Of a stretch of 64,000 bases of DNA, positions 27,133 to 35,369 are shown piece after piece. The DNA is from Polyangiaceae bacterium (GTDB taxonomy: Bacteria; Myxococcota_A; Polyangia; Polyangiales; Polyangiaceae), in contig WQYX01000001.1 in the NCBI GenBank assembly GCA_009781005.1, positions 62,001 to 126,000 on the forward strand, in the 5' to 3' direction. Under the pieces are notes generated by a model that was not told where the DNA came from, ran no database searches, and was given only the letters and a program-made list of their open reading frames with translations. The stretch's first letter is position 1; the number at the start of each line of letters is the position of its first letter. The position numbers were made by a program, and so were the translations under genes.

Positions 27133-28346
27133 TCGGCTGCTCCCTTTTTGTCTTCGGGAAGCGAGGGTTGCCCGCCGTCTACTGCCGTCACTTGTGTCGC
27201 TCGCACGCGTGCCCCGTTCGACAGCGCTTCGGCGCCTCGAACGACGATCCAGTCGCCGGCGTTGATCCCGGTTCGGACTTCCACCCAGCCGTCCTTCGAG
27301 TTCATGCCGAGCGTGACGACGCGCTCCTCGGCCACGTCGTCTTTGACGACGTACGCGACGTAGCCGTGATCGGTCGCGCGCGTTGCCGAACGCGGGATCA
27401 CCGGTGCGTCGCGCGTTGCGCCCACGTCGATCGCCACGTCGCAGAACGATCCCGGACGCAGCCAATAGCGATGATCGTCGGCGTCGACCTGACCGGTGAT
27501 CGAGACCATGTGCGTCGCCGGATCGGCCGAGGCGCTGACGAGCGTGATCTTCGCGGTGAAGGTGCGCTGCGTCTCGCGCATGGTGAAGTTCGCAGTCATC
27601 CCGGGCTTGATGCGCGGCGCATCCGCCGGCTCGACCTGGAAGCGCAAGAGCATCGGGTCGTCTTGCAGGAGCGTGGCCATCACGTAACCCGCGTTGACGT
27701 ATTGTCCGGTCTCGACGGTGCGCGTTTGGATGACGCCCGACATGGGTGCGCGCACGGCGGAGTCGCGCAAGTTCAAGTCAGCAACTTTCAGGTTTTCGTT
27801 GGCAACGGCGGTATCGGCCTTCGCGGTGAGGCTCTTGGTACGGTAACTTGCGAGCTCTTCGCCCGGGATGAGTCCTGGATTCGTGGCGCTCGCTCCTTCG
27901 CGACGCGCGACCATGGCCTCCGTGTCCGCTTGCGCGGCCATCGTCTTGTCGAGTGCGGCCTTCGCGCTGTTGACGGCGAGCCGGTAGCGCTGCGAATCGA
28001 TGACGACGAGCACGTCGCCGGCTTTGACTTCTTGGCCTTCGCGGAAGGCCACGCGATCGACCGCGCCCGCCACGCGTGCCGTCACTTGCACGCGTTCGAA
28101 TGCGTCCACGGAGCCAGGAGCCGTCACGACGTAATCGAGTTTCTTCGATTCGACCTGCAAGATGTCGGCGGCAAAGGTGAGACCCGCGCCACGCCCGGCT
28201 TTGCCACTACTGGCTGCCGCGGCGCTCTCTTTCTTGCACGCGCTGAGCGCGAGCGGAGTGAGCGGGACGAACGTGCAGAGAAGAAAGATGGTTGCTCGTT
28301 TTTTACTGCGGGCCATTGAAAGCGACTTCATCGTGCGTCTCTTCAT
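27129..28346 (-). CDS. RND efflux periplasmic adaptor (membrane fusion protein)
   Basis: The product has 405 residues. A lipobox LSAC (Cys37) suggests a lipid anchor. The order is as in AcrA: lipoyl half (VDRVAFREGQEVKAGDVLVV), alpha-hairpin, second lipoyl half (VRAPMSGVIQTRTVETGQYV), beta-barrel and a C-terminal membrane-proximal domain. It links the RND pump to TolC. Its ATG overlaps the TolC stop by four bases, and its stop overlaps the RND start by four bases. Confidence 0.93.
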   Translation of the reverse strand: MKRRTMKSLSMARSKKRATIFLLCTFVPLTPLALSACKKESAAAASSGKAGRGAGLTFAADILQVESKKLDYVVTAPGSVDAFERVQVTARVAGAVDRVAFREGQEVKAGDVLVVIDSQRYRLAVNSAKAALDKTMAAQADTEAMVARREGASATNPGLIPGEELASYRTKSLTAKADTAVANENLKVADLNLRDSAVRAPMSGVIQTRTVETGQYVNAGYVMATLLQDDPMLLRFQVEPADAPRIKPGMTANFTMRETQRTFTAKITLVSASADPATHMVSITGQVDADDHRYWLRPGSFCDVAIDVGATRDAPVIPRSATRATDHGYVAYVVKDDVAEERVVTLGMNSKDGWVEVRTGINAGDWIVVRGAEALSNGARVRATQVTAVDGGQPSLPEDKKGAAE

Positions 28347-29680
28347 CGTGTTCCGGGGGACGGGACGTCCTCGTCAATGGGCCCGAGCCCGAGCGCGAGG
28401 CGCAGATCGAGGTAGGCCTGTTCCATCTGCAACTTCGCGGTTGCAACGCTCACTTCGGAATCGAACCGCCTGCCGTTTGCGTCGATGACTTCTATCGCCT
28501 TGGCAAGACCCTGACGGTAGAGGATCTCCGTCTCGTCCACGTTCTTCTGCGCGGAGGCGAGCGCGTCGTTGAGGATGCGGTACGAATCGCGGGCGGAGCG
28601 GAGGCTGATGACGGCGATCTTCACATCGTTCTCGACGGAGCGGCGGAGCAGTTGCTCGTCGAGCGCTTGGCTGTCCGCCTGCGCCAGGCGCGTGCGTCGA
28701 TCGGCGTAGCGCGCACCGGCGTCGAAGATCGCCCACGAGAGGTTCAACGTTGCGGACTCGTCCAGCGCTCGCTCCGTGGAGAGAGGATCGGGGAGGATGC
28801 GCAATTGCGCCTGGAGCGACGCCGATGGAATGAGTCGGTAGAGCGGCTCGCGCGCGCTTGCGCGCAGTGCCTCCGTGCGCTCATGCGCGGAGCGCACGTC
28901 CGCTCGTCGATCTTGCGCCGTCTTGATCTGGTTGGTCGAGGCAGATCCAAAATTTTGCGCAGAGTTCGTCGTTCGCTCGGGCGCCGCGAGTGGGCTCGTC
29001 ACGGGGCGTCCCAGCAGAAACGATAGTTGCTGCCGTGCGCGCGCGAGGGCGCCCTCGTCCTGCGCGACCTCACGTTGCGACGACGCGAGATCGATCTTCG
29101 AGCGCGTCGCATCGTTCGTGCTCGTGAGTCCAGCCTGCGCGAGCGCTTCGGAGTTGTGCAAGTTTGCTTGCGCCGTTTCGAGCTTGCGCTTCGCGGCTTC
29201 GAGCACGCGCTCGGCCGTCAGCACCTGGAGGAACGCGCGCGCCGTGTCGAAGGCAAGAACGCGTGTATCCTGCAACGCGCCCCACTTCTCGGATTCGAGC
29301 TGATGAGATGCCTGCGAGTATTGCGGAAACGCGCTCGGATTGAGCACCGGCTGCGACAGAGTCACGGTGCCGGCGTGCGTGAAGTTGCGGTTCGCGCTGT
29401 CCTCGGTTGCGCGCCATTGGGTGGAGCCTGCGGCCGTCAGCGAGGGGAAGAACGCCGTGCGCGCCCTGTCGAGCTGCCCCGTGGCCGTGTCGACACGCAG
29501 AGGTGCTTTGAGCGCGCGCTCGTTGTACGAGAGCGCCACCTTGATGGCGTCTTCGAGACGTAAGGGGGAGTCGTTTGGCGGGTGCGCTTCCGTCTCCTCA
29601 CCTGGCGCATCCTGAGCGTTCGCGCCGGCTGGCAGAAGGAGCAGCGGCGCAAGCAAGAACAGGCAGGATACACGCATCAA
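28343..29680 (-). CDS. TolC-family outer-membrane efflux protein
   Basis: The product has 445 residues. A signal peptide (MMRVSCLFLLAPLLLLPAG) is followed by two OEP repeats, long alpha-helical stretches and residues such as SLRLEDAIKVALSYN (quoted in part) and SWAIFDAGARYADRR, typical of TolC proteins. It forms the outer-membrane channel of the pump encoded downstream. First gene of the three-gene operon; all junctions overlap, so the three are probably translated together. Confidence 0.92.
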   Translation of the reverse strand: MMRVSCLFLLAPLLLLPAGANAQDAPGEETEAHPPNDSPLRLEDAIKVALSYNERALKAPLRVDTATGQLDRARTAFFPSLTAAGSTQWRATEDSANRNFTHAGTVTLSQPVLNPSAFPQYSQASHQLESEKWGALQDTRVLAFDTARAFLQVLTAERVLEAAKRKLETAQANLHNSEALAQAGLTSTNDATRSKIDLASSQREVAQDEGALARARQQLSFLLGRPVTSPLAAPERTTNSAQNFGSASTNQIKTAQDRRADVRSAHERTEALRASAREPLYRLIPSASLQAQLRILPDPLSTERALDESATLNLSWAIFDAGARYADRRTRLAQADSQALDEQLLRRSVENDVKIAVISLRSARDSYRILNDALASAQKNVDETEILYRQGLAKAIEVIDANGRRFDSEVSVATAKLQMEQAYLDLRLALGLGPIDEDVPSPGTR

Positions 29681-29866
29681 CGGGCCTTCCTCGTGAGGTC
29701 GCGAACCGGGGAAGACCGGATTCCGCGGGGCGCATCATGCTCGCCCATCGCGGCACGCTGACGCAAGCCCCCGGTCCCGTCGCGCTCGCATCACCGCGGA
29801 TTCGCGGTTGCGCTCGAGAGAAACCCGTGGAGCTGCGGCACAAAAAAAAGTAGCATCGGTTTTTAG

Positions 29867-29986
29867 ACCGCTTTCAAGTTGACGCGAGGTCAAGGCGGGG
29901 CCGAGGAGCGGACCGGAACAGCCTTGAAGGCTTTGAGGACCGCACCGCAGGCCCCAACGATGAGATCGCGGCAAATCGAAAGCGGT
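29867..29986. repeat. Palindromic element D2 (family D)
   Basis: 120 bp bounded by ACCGCTTTCAAGTTGACGCG and, on the other strand, ACCGCTTTCGATTTGCCGCG. The centre is AGCCTTGAAGGCT. It ends five bases before the 5' end of tRNA-Ser and is the only copy that lies at the 5' side of a gene. Confidence 0.92.
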
Positions 29987-29991
29987 GTGTC

Positions 29992-30076
29992 GGAGGAGTG
30001 GCCGAGTGGTCTAAGGCAGCGGTTTTGAAAACCGCCGTACGGTAACGTACCGGGAGTTCGAATCTCTCCTCCTCCG
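29992..30076 (+). tRNA. tRNA-Ser(UGA)
   Basis: 85 bases. The acceptor stem is GGAGGAG with CTCCTCC, discriminator G, and no encoded CCA. The anticodon loop TTTGAAA gives anticodon TGA on a GCGGT/ACCGC stem. There is a long class II variable arm (GTACGGTAACGTAC) and the T-arm GGGAG-TTCGAAT-CTCTC, as expected for serine tRNA. Confidence 0.96.
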
Positions 30077-30144
30077 CCCGAGTTTTTCAGTCGTTTCAGC
30101 GTCGGTGCTCGTTTCGGTGAAACGGCCGTGGTAGCCACGGAGGG

Positions 30145-30768
30145 ATGAGGATACGCGCCGTCTGGACGAAGGAGTCCGTCGCTCGGTGGGAGGCACCGCT
30201 TTGGCAGTGGTTTAAGGTGCTCGACCAGTATGGGGATGCGGTCCCGGATGATGTTGCGTATTGGTACAACGAACGCGCAACGTTGAGCACCTTGGCGGGT
30301 GCCCTGTGGCGCTCGGGGGGCGTGGTTTTGGAGGAGTACTCGACCGTTCGAGTCGATGACGGCTCGCGTGCCCTTGAAAGCCATGGACGCGTGGATCTCT
30401 GGTGCAAGATCGGCGAAGCCGACTACACGATCGAGGCGAAACAGGGCTATTGCAAGGGTCACAAGGAATTCAACTCCTTGGCTGCCGATCGACTCAAGGA
30501 GGCATCAAATCAGTGCAACACCGACAAATACCCGGGAACTTATCAGCTCGCGATGGTCTTCATCGTCCCGAGCTTGAAGGAACGCCCGACCGACATGAGG
30601 GAGTGGGTGGATGTTGTCCAATCATTCAACGCGGATTTGGCGGATTTGAAAGCTTTATACCTTGATGTGGAGGGGCCCCAGTCGAAGATGGGAGAAGCAA
30701 AGGACAGGTACTTCCCGGGTGTCGTGCTGCTCGCACGCCTGGTTTCCAAGCATGGATCTGGTGGATGA
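30145..30768 (+). CDS. Uncharacterised protein with possible PD-(D/E)XK nuclease core
   Basis: The product has 207 residues and is unlike any named family I recognise. Asp84 in GRVDLWCK and Glu97-x-Lys99 in YTIEAKQGY, 13 residues apart on predicted beta-strands, fit the D-(x)n-ExK core of PD-(D/E)XK nucleases; Glu43 in the preceding helix would be the fourth residue. Trp, Tyr and Asn are more common than in its neighbours and the local sequence is less GC-rich. It lies 69 bases after tRNA-Ser, a usual place for acquired DNA. No partner methyltransferase is adjacent. Confidence 0.6.
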   Translation: MRIRAVWTKESVARWEAPLWQWFKVLDQYGDAVPDDVAYWYNERATLSTLAGALWRSGGVVLEEYSTVRVDDGSRALESHGRVDLWCKIGEADYTIEAKQGYCKGHKEFNSLAADRLKEASNQCNTDKYPGTYQLAMVFIVPSLKERPTDMREWVDVVQSFNADLADLKALYLDVEGPQSKMGEAKDRYFPGVVLLARLVSKHGSGG

Positions 30769-31108
30769 GTAAGCGACCGTCTACGCCTTCTCCGCTCTTC
30801 GTTTACAGGTACTGCCCCTATTATCGAATAGAGCAGACATCGAGGCGGAAAGAATTCTGTCCAATCATTTTGCGTGCTCATGGTCTGGGATCTCCCTCGG
30901 ACAGCTATTGCACGAGCTTGGAATGCGGCAGAGGTATTCCAATTGACTGAGATACGTGTCTGCGGCGGATGTGCGTGAATGTAAAGATGTGCCCGACAAT
31001 CTCGAGATCAATTGCAAAAATGCGCGGCATGGGTCCACAATTAGGGCTCTGTCGCTGCCCGTGCGGCGAGGAGTCCTTTCCAGTCATTGTCCTCATAAGG
31101 AAGTTGCC
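30769..31108. other. Gap of 340 bases without a recognised gene
   Basis: No convincing reading frame, RNA or repeat is visible. The last 12 bases hold the ribosome site (TAAGGAAG) of aqpZ. Base composition is closer to even than in the flanking genes. Confidence 0.6.
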
Positions 31109-31795
31109 ATGAAGCAGTATGCTGCGGAATTGTTCGGTACGTTCTGGCTCGTGCTCGGAGGTTGCGGCAGCGCCATCTTGGCAGCAGGCTTTCCGGGTCT
31201 GGGAATCGGCTTTCTTGGAGTTGCCCTGGCCTTTGGCCTGACCGTGTTGACCATGGCCTACGCCATTGGTCATATCTCAGGCTGCCACCTCAACCCGGCC
31301 GTATCCATCGGCCTCGTCGCGGGCGGTCGTTTCCCGGCCAGCAAATTGCCGGGTTACATCATTGCGCAGGTCCTCGGCGCCGTGCTTGCGGCGGGTGTGC
31401 TGTACCTGATTGCAAGTGGCAAGTCCGAATTCAGCCTTGCAGGTGGCTTTGCCAGCAATGGCTACGGTGACCATTCACCGGGCAAGTACGGCATGCTTGC
31501 CGCGCTGGTTTGCGAAGTCGTGATGACGGCCATGTTCCTGATTGTCATTCTCGGCTCCACCGACAAGCGCGCTCCGGCAGGCTTTGCTCCGATCGCCATC
31601 GGCTTGTGCCTCACGCTGATCCATCTCATCAGCATTCCGGTGACGAACACCTCGGTCAATCCCGCGCGCAGCACCGGCGTGGCGCTGTTCGCCGGTGGCT
31701 GGGCACTACAACAACTCTGGCTGTTCTGGGTTGCGCCGATCCTCGGCGCCGTGCTCGGCGCCACGGTTTATCGCTACATCGGCAGCGAAGAGTAA
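31109..31795 (+). CDS. aqpZ: Aquaporin Z
   Basis: The product has 228 residues and six membrane segments with two half-helices carrying NPA boxes, HLNPAVSIG and SVNPARSTG. Arg after the second NPA and the small residues of the filter fit water-specific AqpZ rather than GlpF. The text [14 protein letters not shown] matches the AqpZ loop. TAAGGAAG stands before the ATG; the frame is open further upstream but is not coding-like. It passes water across the inner membrane. Element C2 starts one base past the stop. Confidence 0.95.
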   Translation: MKQYAAELFGTFWLVLGGCGSAILAAGFPGLGIGFLGVALAFGLTVLTMAYAIGHISGCHLNPAVSIGLVAGGRFPASKLPGYIIAQVLGAVLAAGVLYLIASGKSEFSLAGGFASNGYGDHSPGKYGMLAALVCEVVMTAMFLIVILGSTDKRAPAGFAPIAIGLCLTLIHLISIPVTNTSVNPARSTGVALFAGGWALQQLWLFWVAPILGAVLGATVYRYIGSEE

Positions 31796-31796
31796 A

Positions 31797-31916
31797 CTCC
31801 GTCGCCGGCCTGCAGATATGCTTCGCCCGCCTTCGTTGCTCGGCCTCCCCCGTACTTCAAGTACGCCTCCGGCCTCGCAGCCTCGGCGGGCTCGCATCTC
31901 TTTGGCCGGCTCGGAG
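31797..31916. repeat. Palindromic element C2 (family C, short form)
   Basis: 120 bp bounded by CTCCGTCGCCGGCC and, on the other strand, CTCCGAGCCGGCC. The centre is CCGTACTTCAAGTACGCC. It begins one base after the aqpZ stop codon. Confidence 0.9.
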
Positions 31917-31994
31917 ATTGTGCTCCTAATGGGAGTACAATCCCGTCGCGGTGTGTCGCGGTGTAACGAGTGCGCGGAGGGGTCCACTTAACAT

Positions 31995-32954
31995 TCACCA
32001 TCGCGCGGCGCGCGCTCGCTTATCGCGATACATGCGGGCGTCGGCGCGCATGAACACGCTGTCGGCTGTCTCGCCTGGCTGAGCGAGCGCGACGCCGACG
32101 GAGAACGATGCGCCGTATCGCGCCGTGCGGGTCTCGAAACGTGCGCGGAGCCGCTTGACCGCAACGTCGGCTTCTTCGGCTGAAACGTCGAGCAGGAGGA
32201 GCGCGAACTCGTCTCCGCCGACGCGAGCAATCAGGTCACCGGAGCGCAACGTGATCCGCGCCGATCGCGCGAGAGCTCGCAGCACTTCGTCGCCCGCGGA
32301 ATGTCCATACTCGTCGTTCACGGTCTTGAAGCCATCGAGATCGATGAATGCGACGGCTACGTTGCGCCGCCGTCGCTGGCGAAGCTCGTGGCGGACGAGA
32401 CCCATGAAGTGCGCGCGCTGCGGCAGTCCCGTGACCGAATCGGCACTGGCCTTGTCGAGCGCTCGCTCGATGAGCGACGGCGTCACGACGATGGGGCGAC
32501 TTTCATGCTCGGTCTCCTTGCGGCGATGCGCGCCGTCGAGGATTAGAAGATCGAGCGCCGCGACGCGCACGTGGACTTCGCGGCCGAGCGCCTTCGACAT
32601 GCGCCGCCGGTGCGCGAGCACGCGGCGAAACAGCGTTCTCGCCGTGGGCTCGCCGATCTGCTCCATGCCGAGCATTCGCCGCATGATTTCGACGTGCGGC
32701 GTAGGCGTCACCGTTGCGAACTTGGCGACGAGCACAGTGAGCTCGTCGTCCGAGGTGACGCGGTCGAACGAGTCATCTCGAATGACGCTCCGCGCCTCGC
32801 TGACGCGACTCTTCACGCGCGCGTGTTGTGGGCCACGTGATGCCAAGCGTCGCCGTCCTTGGCTTGACGATGCGAGCTCTGCAAATTGCGTCACGCGCGC
32901 CGCCTCCGTTATTGTTCTTCGTGCACGCGACATGCCCGTGGTGGGTGCTGACAC
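31995..32954 (-). CDS. GGDEF-domain protein, probable diguanylate cyclase
   Basis: The product has 319 residues and no membrane segment. The C-terminal 165 residues hold a complete GGDEF domain: DSVTGLPQRAHF, VAVAFIDLDGFKTVND and RVGGDEFALLL with the catalytic Glu. I see no RxxD product-inhibition site directly before the GGDEF strand. The N-terminal 150 residues are helical and unknown to me, so they are probably the sensor or partner site. It would make cyclic di-GMP. It lies downstream of Ku on the same strand, with 14 bases between them. Confidence 0.88.
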   Translation of the reverse strand: MSAPTTGMSRARRTITEAARVTQFAELASSSQGRRRLASRGPQHARVKSRVSEARSVIRDDSFDRVTSDDELTVLVAKFATVTPTPHVEIMRRMLGMEQIGEPTARTLFRRVLAHRRRMSKALGREVHVRVAALDLLILDGAHRRKETEHESRPIVVTPSLIERALDKASADSVTGLPQRAHFMGLVRHELRQRRRRNVAVAFIDLDGFKTVNDEYGHSAGDEVLRALARSARITLRSGDLIARVGGDEFALLLLDVSAEEADVAVKRLRARFETRTARYGASFSVGVALAQPGETADSVFMRADARMYRDKRARAARW

Positions 32955-32968
32955 GAGCGTTGATGTGC

Positions 32969-33853
32969 TCAGCTCGCGACGCCCTTCTTCTTGGTTTTCT
33001 CGCTTTCTGCGCGCGGTTCGGCTTTCTTCGGTCCTTTCTTGATGACGAGCGGCGGCTCTGACGGGGCGGTTTCGGACTTGCCCTCCGTATGCGCAACGCT
33101 CCGCTTGAGTGCCTCGAGTAAATCGATGATTTTTGTCTTCGGGACTTCGGGCGCCGTCGTCACTTCCTGCCCGGCGATCTTCTCATCGACGGTCTGCCGA
33201 ACCTTGTCCGCCCACGTGTCGCGAAACTGGGATGGATCGAACGTATCGCGATCGAGTTGTCGAATGAGTTTGTCGGCGAGTTCGAGTTCGATGGGCTTGA
33301 ATTCGAATGTGCCGCCTGTTTCGATTTCATCGAACGAACGAACTTCGTCCGCGTAAAAGCACTCGTGCAAAATGAGGCCTTTCTTGTATGGCCGCACGAG
33401 AACGAGATTGTCTTTGCCCCTCTGCGCGAAGCGACCAACGGCGAGCCGTCCGGCGCTCTCGAGAGATTCTGCGAGTAGGCGATAAGCGCGCTCTGCGCCC
33501 TTGTCGGGTCCGAGGAAATACGTCTTCTCGATGTAGAGGAAGTCCACGGTGCTTGCCGGCACGAATTGGGCGAGTTCGAGGATGCCGCTGCGTGCAGCCT
33601 CCATGGCTTTCAATTCTTCGTCCGTGAACTTTACGTACTGATCGCGCGCATACTCGAAGCCGCGCACGGTGTCTGCGCGCTCGACCACCACGTTCTCGGC
33701 GGGGCAGACCATCTGCTGTTTGAGCCGGCCGCCGCACGTGTGATGCAACAAATTGAAACTCACCGACTTTGGGGACGTCGCCGTAAAGAGCTTGAACGGA
33801 ATGGAGACGAGGCCGAACGAGATGGTTCCGGACCCGATGGATCGCGCTGCCAT
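32969..33853 (-). CDS. ku: Ku protein (non-homologous end joining)
   Basis: The product has 294 residues. The N-terminus AARSIGSGTISFGLVSIPFKL and later motifs (FVPASTVDFLYIEKTYFLGPDKG, quoted in part as FLYIEKTYFLGPDKG) are diagnostic of bacterial Ku. It forms a homodimer that encircles DNA ends and recruits a ligase. The C-terminal tail is Lys-rich (KKGPKKAEPRAESEKTKKKG), typical of Ku proteins with an extended DNA-binding tail. No LigD is in the window. Confidence 0.96.
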   Translation of the reverse strand: MAARSIGSGTISFGLVSIPFKLFTATSPKSVSFNLLHHTCGGRLKQQMVCPAENVVVERADTVRGFEYARDQYVKFTDEELKAMEAARSGILELAQFVPASTVDFLYIEKTYFLGPDKGAERAYRLLAESLESAGRLAVGRFAQRGKDNLVLVRPYKKGLILHECFYADEVRSFDEIETGGTFEFKPIELELADKLIRQLDRDTFDPSQFRDTWADKVRQTVDEKIAGQEVTTAPEVPKTKIIDLLEALKRSVAHTEGKSETAPSEPPLVIKKGPKKAEPRAESEKTKKKGVAS

Positions 33854-33920
33854 TCGTCGATCTTAATTCCGGATTGGCGTGAGAACTCGCCGGATCGCTG
33901 GGGTGCGATCGCGATGCTCG

Positions 33921-34631
33921 TCAAGGTGTGGCAGTCGAACAAACCTTGGACAGTAGAGGCGAGAGGATTTGCGTATCGAAGACGAGATACGCGCGCCAAT
34001 GGAGCACGATCGCCGTCAGGAGAAGGACGACGAGCGCAATCGCCAACGCGGCGAGAGAGCGGCGACGAGATGTCTGCGCATGCGCGGCGACGGGCGCCAC
34101 GTGAGTCCACGGTCGTGGCGGCAGAACTTCGGGCGGCGGCACGAAGATCCGAGGTTGCGAATCGAGCGGTGCGGCACATGCGCGAAGTGCCGCAGCAAGC
34201 CGCTCACGATCTATCGCGCTCGTTGGCAGATCGTGTGGCTCCAAGCAATGCGTCGTTGGCGCCTCCGAAGGCATTGGGACATCGGAATCATCTAGCTCGG
34301 AGAATTCATGACGACTCCGCGTAGAAGAGCCGATCCCTTTGCTGCAAAGGACGTACGGCGTTTCTCGGCCCTGCGGCGTACGTACAGTACGCCTCGGTCC
34401 TGCGATACGGCGTGCGCCCTTTTCGCTGCGGTTTCGGCCTTCTATCGCAATCGCGTCATGAATTCTCTGAGCTAGGGCGGGTTGCGTTACTTCTTCGGGT
34501 GAGATCACGGTGATCTCATCGTCGTACCTATCGATCGCGATCCTCTTCGCTTCGATGGCACGGTTGCGCGTGCGTCCTCGTTCTTCAAGCCTTCGGGTGA
34601 GCCAGGCGGGCAGGGGCGGAATGGGTTCCAT
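33921..34631 (-). CDS. Uncharacterised membrane protein carrying an in-frame palindromic element
   Basis: The product has 236 residues. The N-terminal 50 residues are charged (PAWLTRRLEERGRTRNRAIE), the middle holds a Pro-rich stretch, and one membrane segment lies near the C-terminus (LAALAIALVVLLLTAIVLHW). Residues about 53-112 are encoded entirely by palindromic element B2, whose 180 bp keep the frame. Without it, the flanking parts would still form a protein of about 176 residues. I recognise no family. It lies 67 bases before Ku on the same strand and may be co-transcribed with it. Confidence 0.55.
   Translation of the reverse strand: MEPIPPLPAWLTRRLEERGRTRNRAIEAKRIAIDRYDDEITVISPEEVTQPALAQRIHDAIAIEGRNRSEKGARRIAGPRRTVRTPQGRETPYVLCSKGIGSSTRSRHEFSELDDSDVPMPSEAPTTHCLEPHDLPTSAIDRERLAAALRACAAPLDSQPRIFVPPPEVLPPRPWTHVAPVAAHAQTSRRRSLAALAIALVVLLLTAIVLHWRAYLVFDTQILSPLLSKVCSTATP
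34294..34473. repeat. Palindromic element B2 (family B), inside a gene
   Basis: 180 bp, exactly 60 codons. The ends are AGCTCGGAGAATTCATGACG and, on the other strand, AGCTCAGAGAATTCATGACG. The centre is GGCGTACGTACAGTACGCC. Read on the - strand it encodes RSEKGARRIAGPRRTVRTPQ in the same frame as the gene, where B1 (23050-23239, + strand) encodes RSEKGARRIAEPRRTVRTPQ. The end sequences differ between B1 and B2, but each copy stays self-complementary. Confidence 0.92.
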
Positions 34632-34702
34632 GGTGGTTTTTCACCCTTCGGCCGCGAACAGAGAAAGATGCTTCTTTTGACTGCACGCTATGCTCGCTGG
34701 CC

Positions 34703-35350
34703 ATGGCAACCATCGGACTCATCGGAGCAGGACACATCGGCAGCCAACTCGCGCGTCTCGCGGTCAAGAGCGGCTACGACGTCGTGATCAGCAACTCGCG
34801 TGGCCCCGAGACGTTGCAAGATCTCGTCAAGGAGCTCGGCTCGAAGGCGCGTGCCGCAACGTCCGTCGAAACCGCGAAAGCTGGCGACTTCGTGGTCGTC
34901 ACCATCCCGCTGAAGAACTACCGCGACGTGCCTGTTGCGCCTCTCGCGGGCAAGCTCGTGATCGACACGAACAACTACTACCCGCAGCGCGATGGACATA
35001 TTCGCGCCCTCGATGACGAGACCACGACGACCGCGGAGCTCCTGCAGGCGCACCTGCCGACGTCGAAGGTCGTCAAAGCGTTCAACCATATTTACGCCGC
35101 CGATCTCACGACGCACGGTCAACCTGCGGGCTCGAAGAATCGCCGCGCGCTCGCCATCGCGGGGAACGACGCGGACGCGAAAGCCAAGGTGACGCACCTC
35201 ATGGATCAATTCGGTTTCGACACCGTCGACATGGGGCCACTCGAGGAAGGTTGGCGCATCCAGCGCGACACACCGGGCTACGGTCCGCGCCGGAACGCGT
35301 CCGAGCTTCGCGCCAATCTCGCAGCGGCCAAGCGCTATCGAGACATGTAA
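34703..35350 (+). CDS. NADP-dependent oxidoreductase of the F420/YrpG-like Rossmann family
   Basis: The product has 215 residues. The N-terminal GLIGAGHIGSQLARLAVKSG is a Rossmann GxGxxG motif, and ISNSRGPE after the second strand fits NADP(H) binding. The C-terminal part (VVKAFNHIYAADL, ALAIAGNDADAKAKV) matches the NADPH:F420 oxidoreductase-like family. In organisms without F420 such proteins often act on other substrates; no F420 biosynthesis gene is seen here. Single gene, divergent from the membrane protein and converging on the lyase. Confidence 0.82.
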   Translation: MATIGLIGAGHIGSQLARLAVKSGYDVVISNSRGPETLQDLVKELGSKARAATSVETAKAGDFVVVTIPLKNYRDVPVAPLAGKLVIDTNNYYPQRDGHIRALDDETTTTAELLQAHLPTSKVVKAFNHIYAADLTTHGQPAGSKNRRALAIAGNDADAKAKVTHLMDQFGFDTVDMGPLEEGWRIQRDTPGYGPRRNASELRANLAAAKRYRDM

Positions 35351-35369
35351 AATACACGCATCTTGTTCG

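Noticed and set aside
29992-30076. tRNA-Ser as a clear integrated-island boundary
   Set aside because: I could not find an integrase or a direct repeat of the tRNA 3' end downstream, so an island is only suggested.
30956-31108. Upstream extension of aqpZ
   Set aside because: The frame is open but the text is unlike AqpZ and the ribosome site supports the ATG at 31109.
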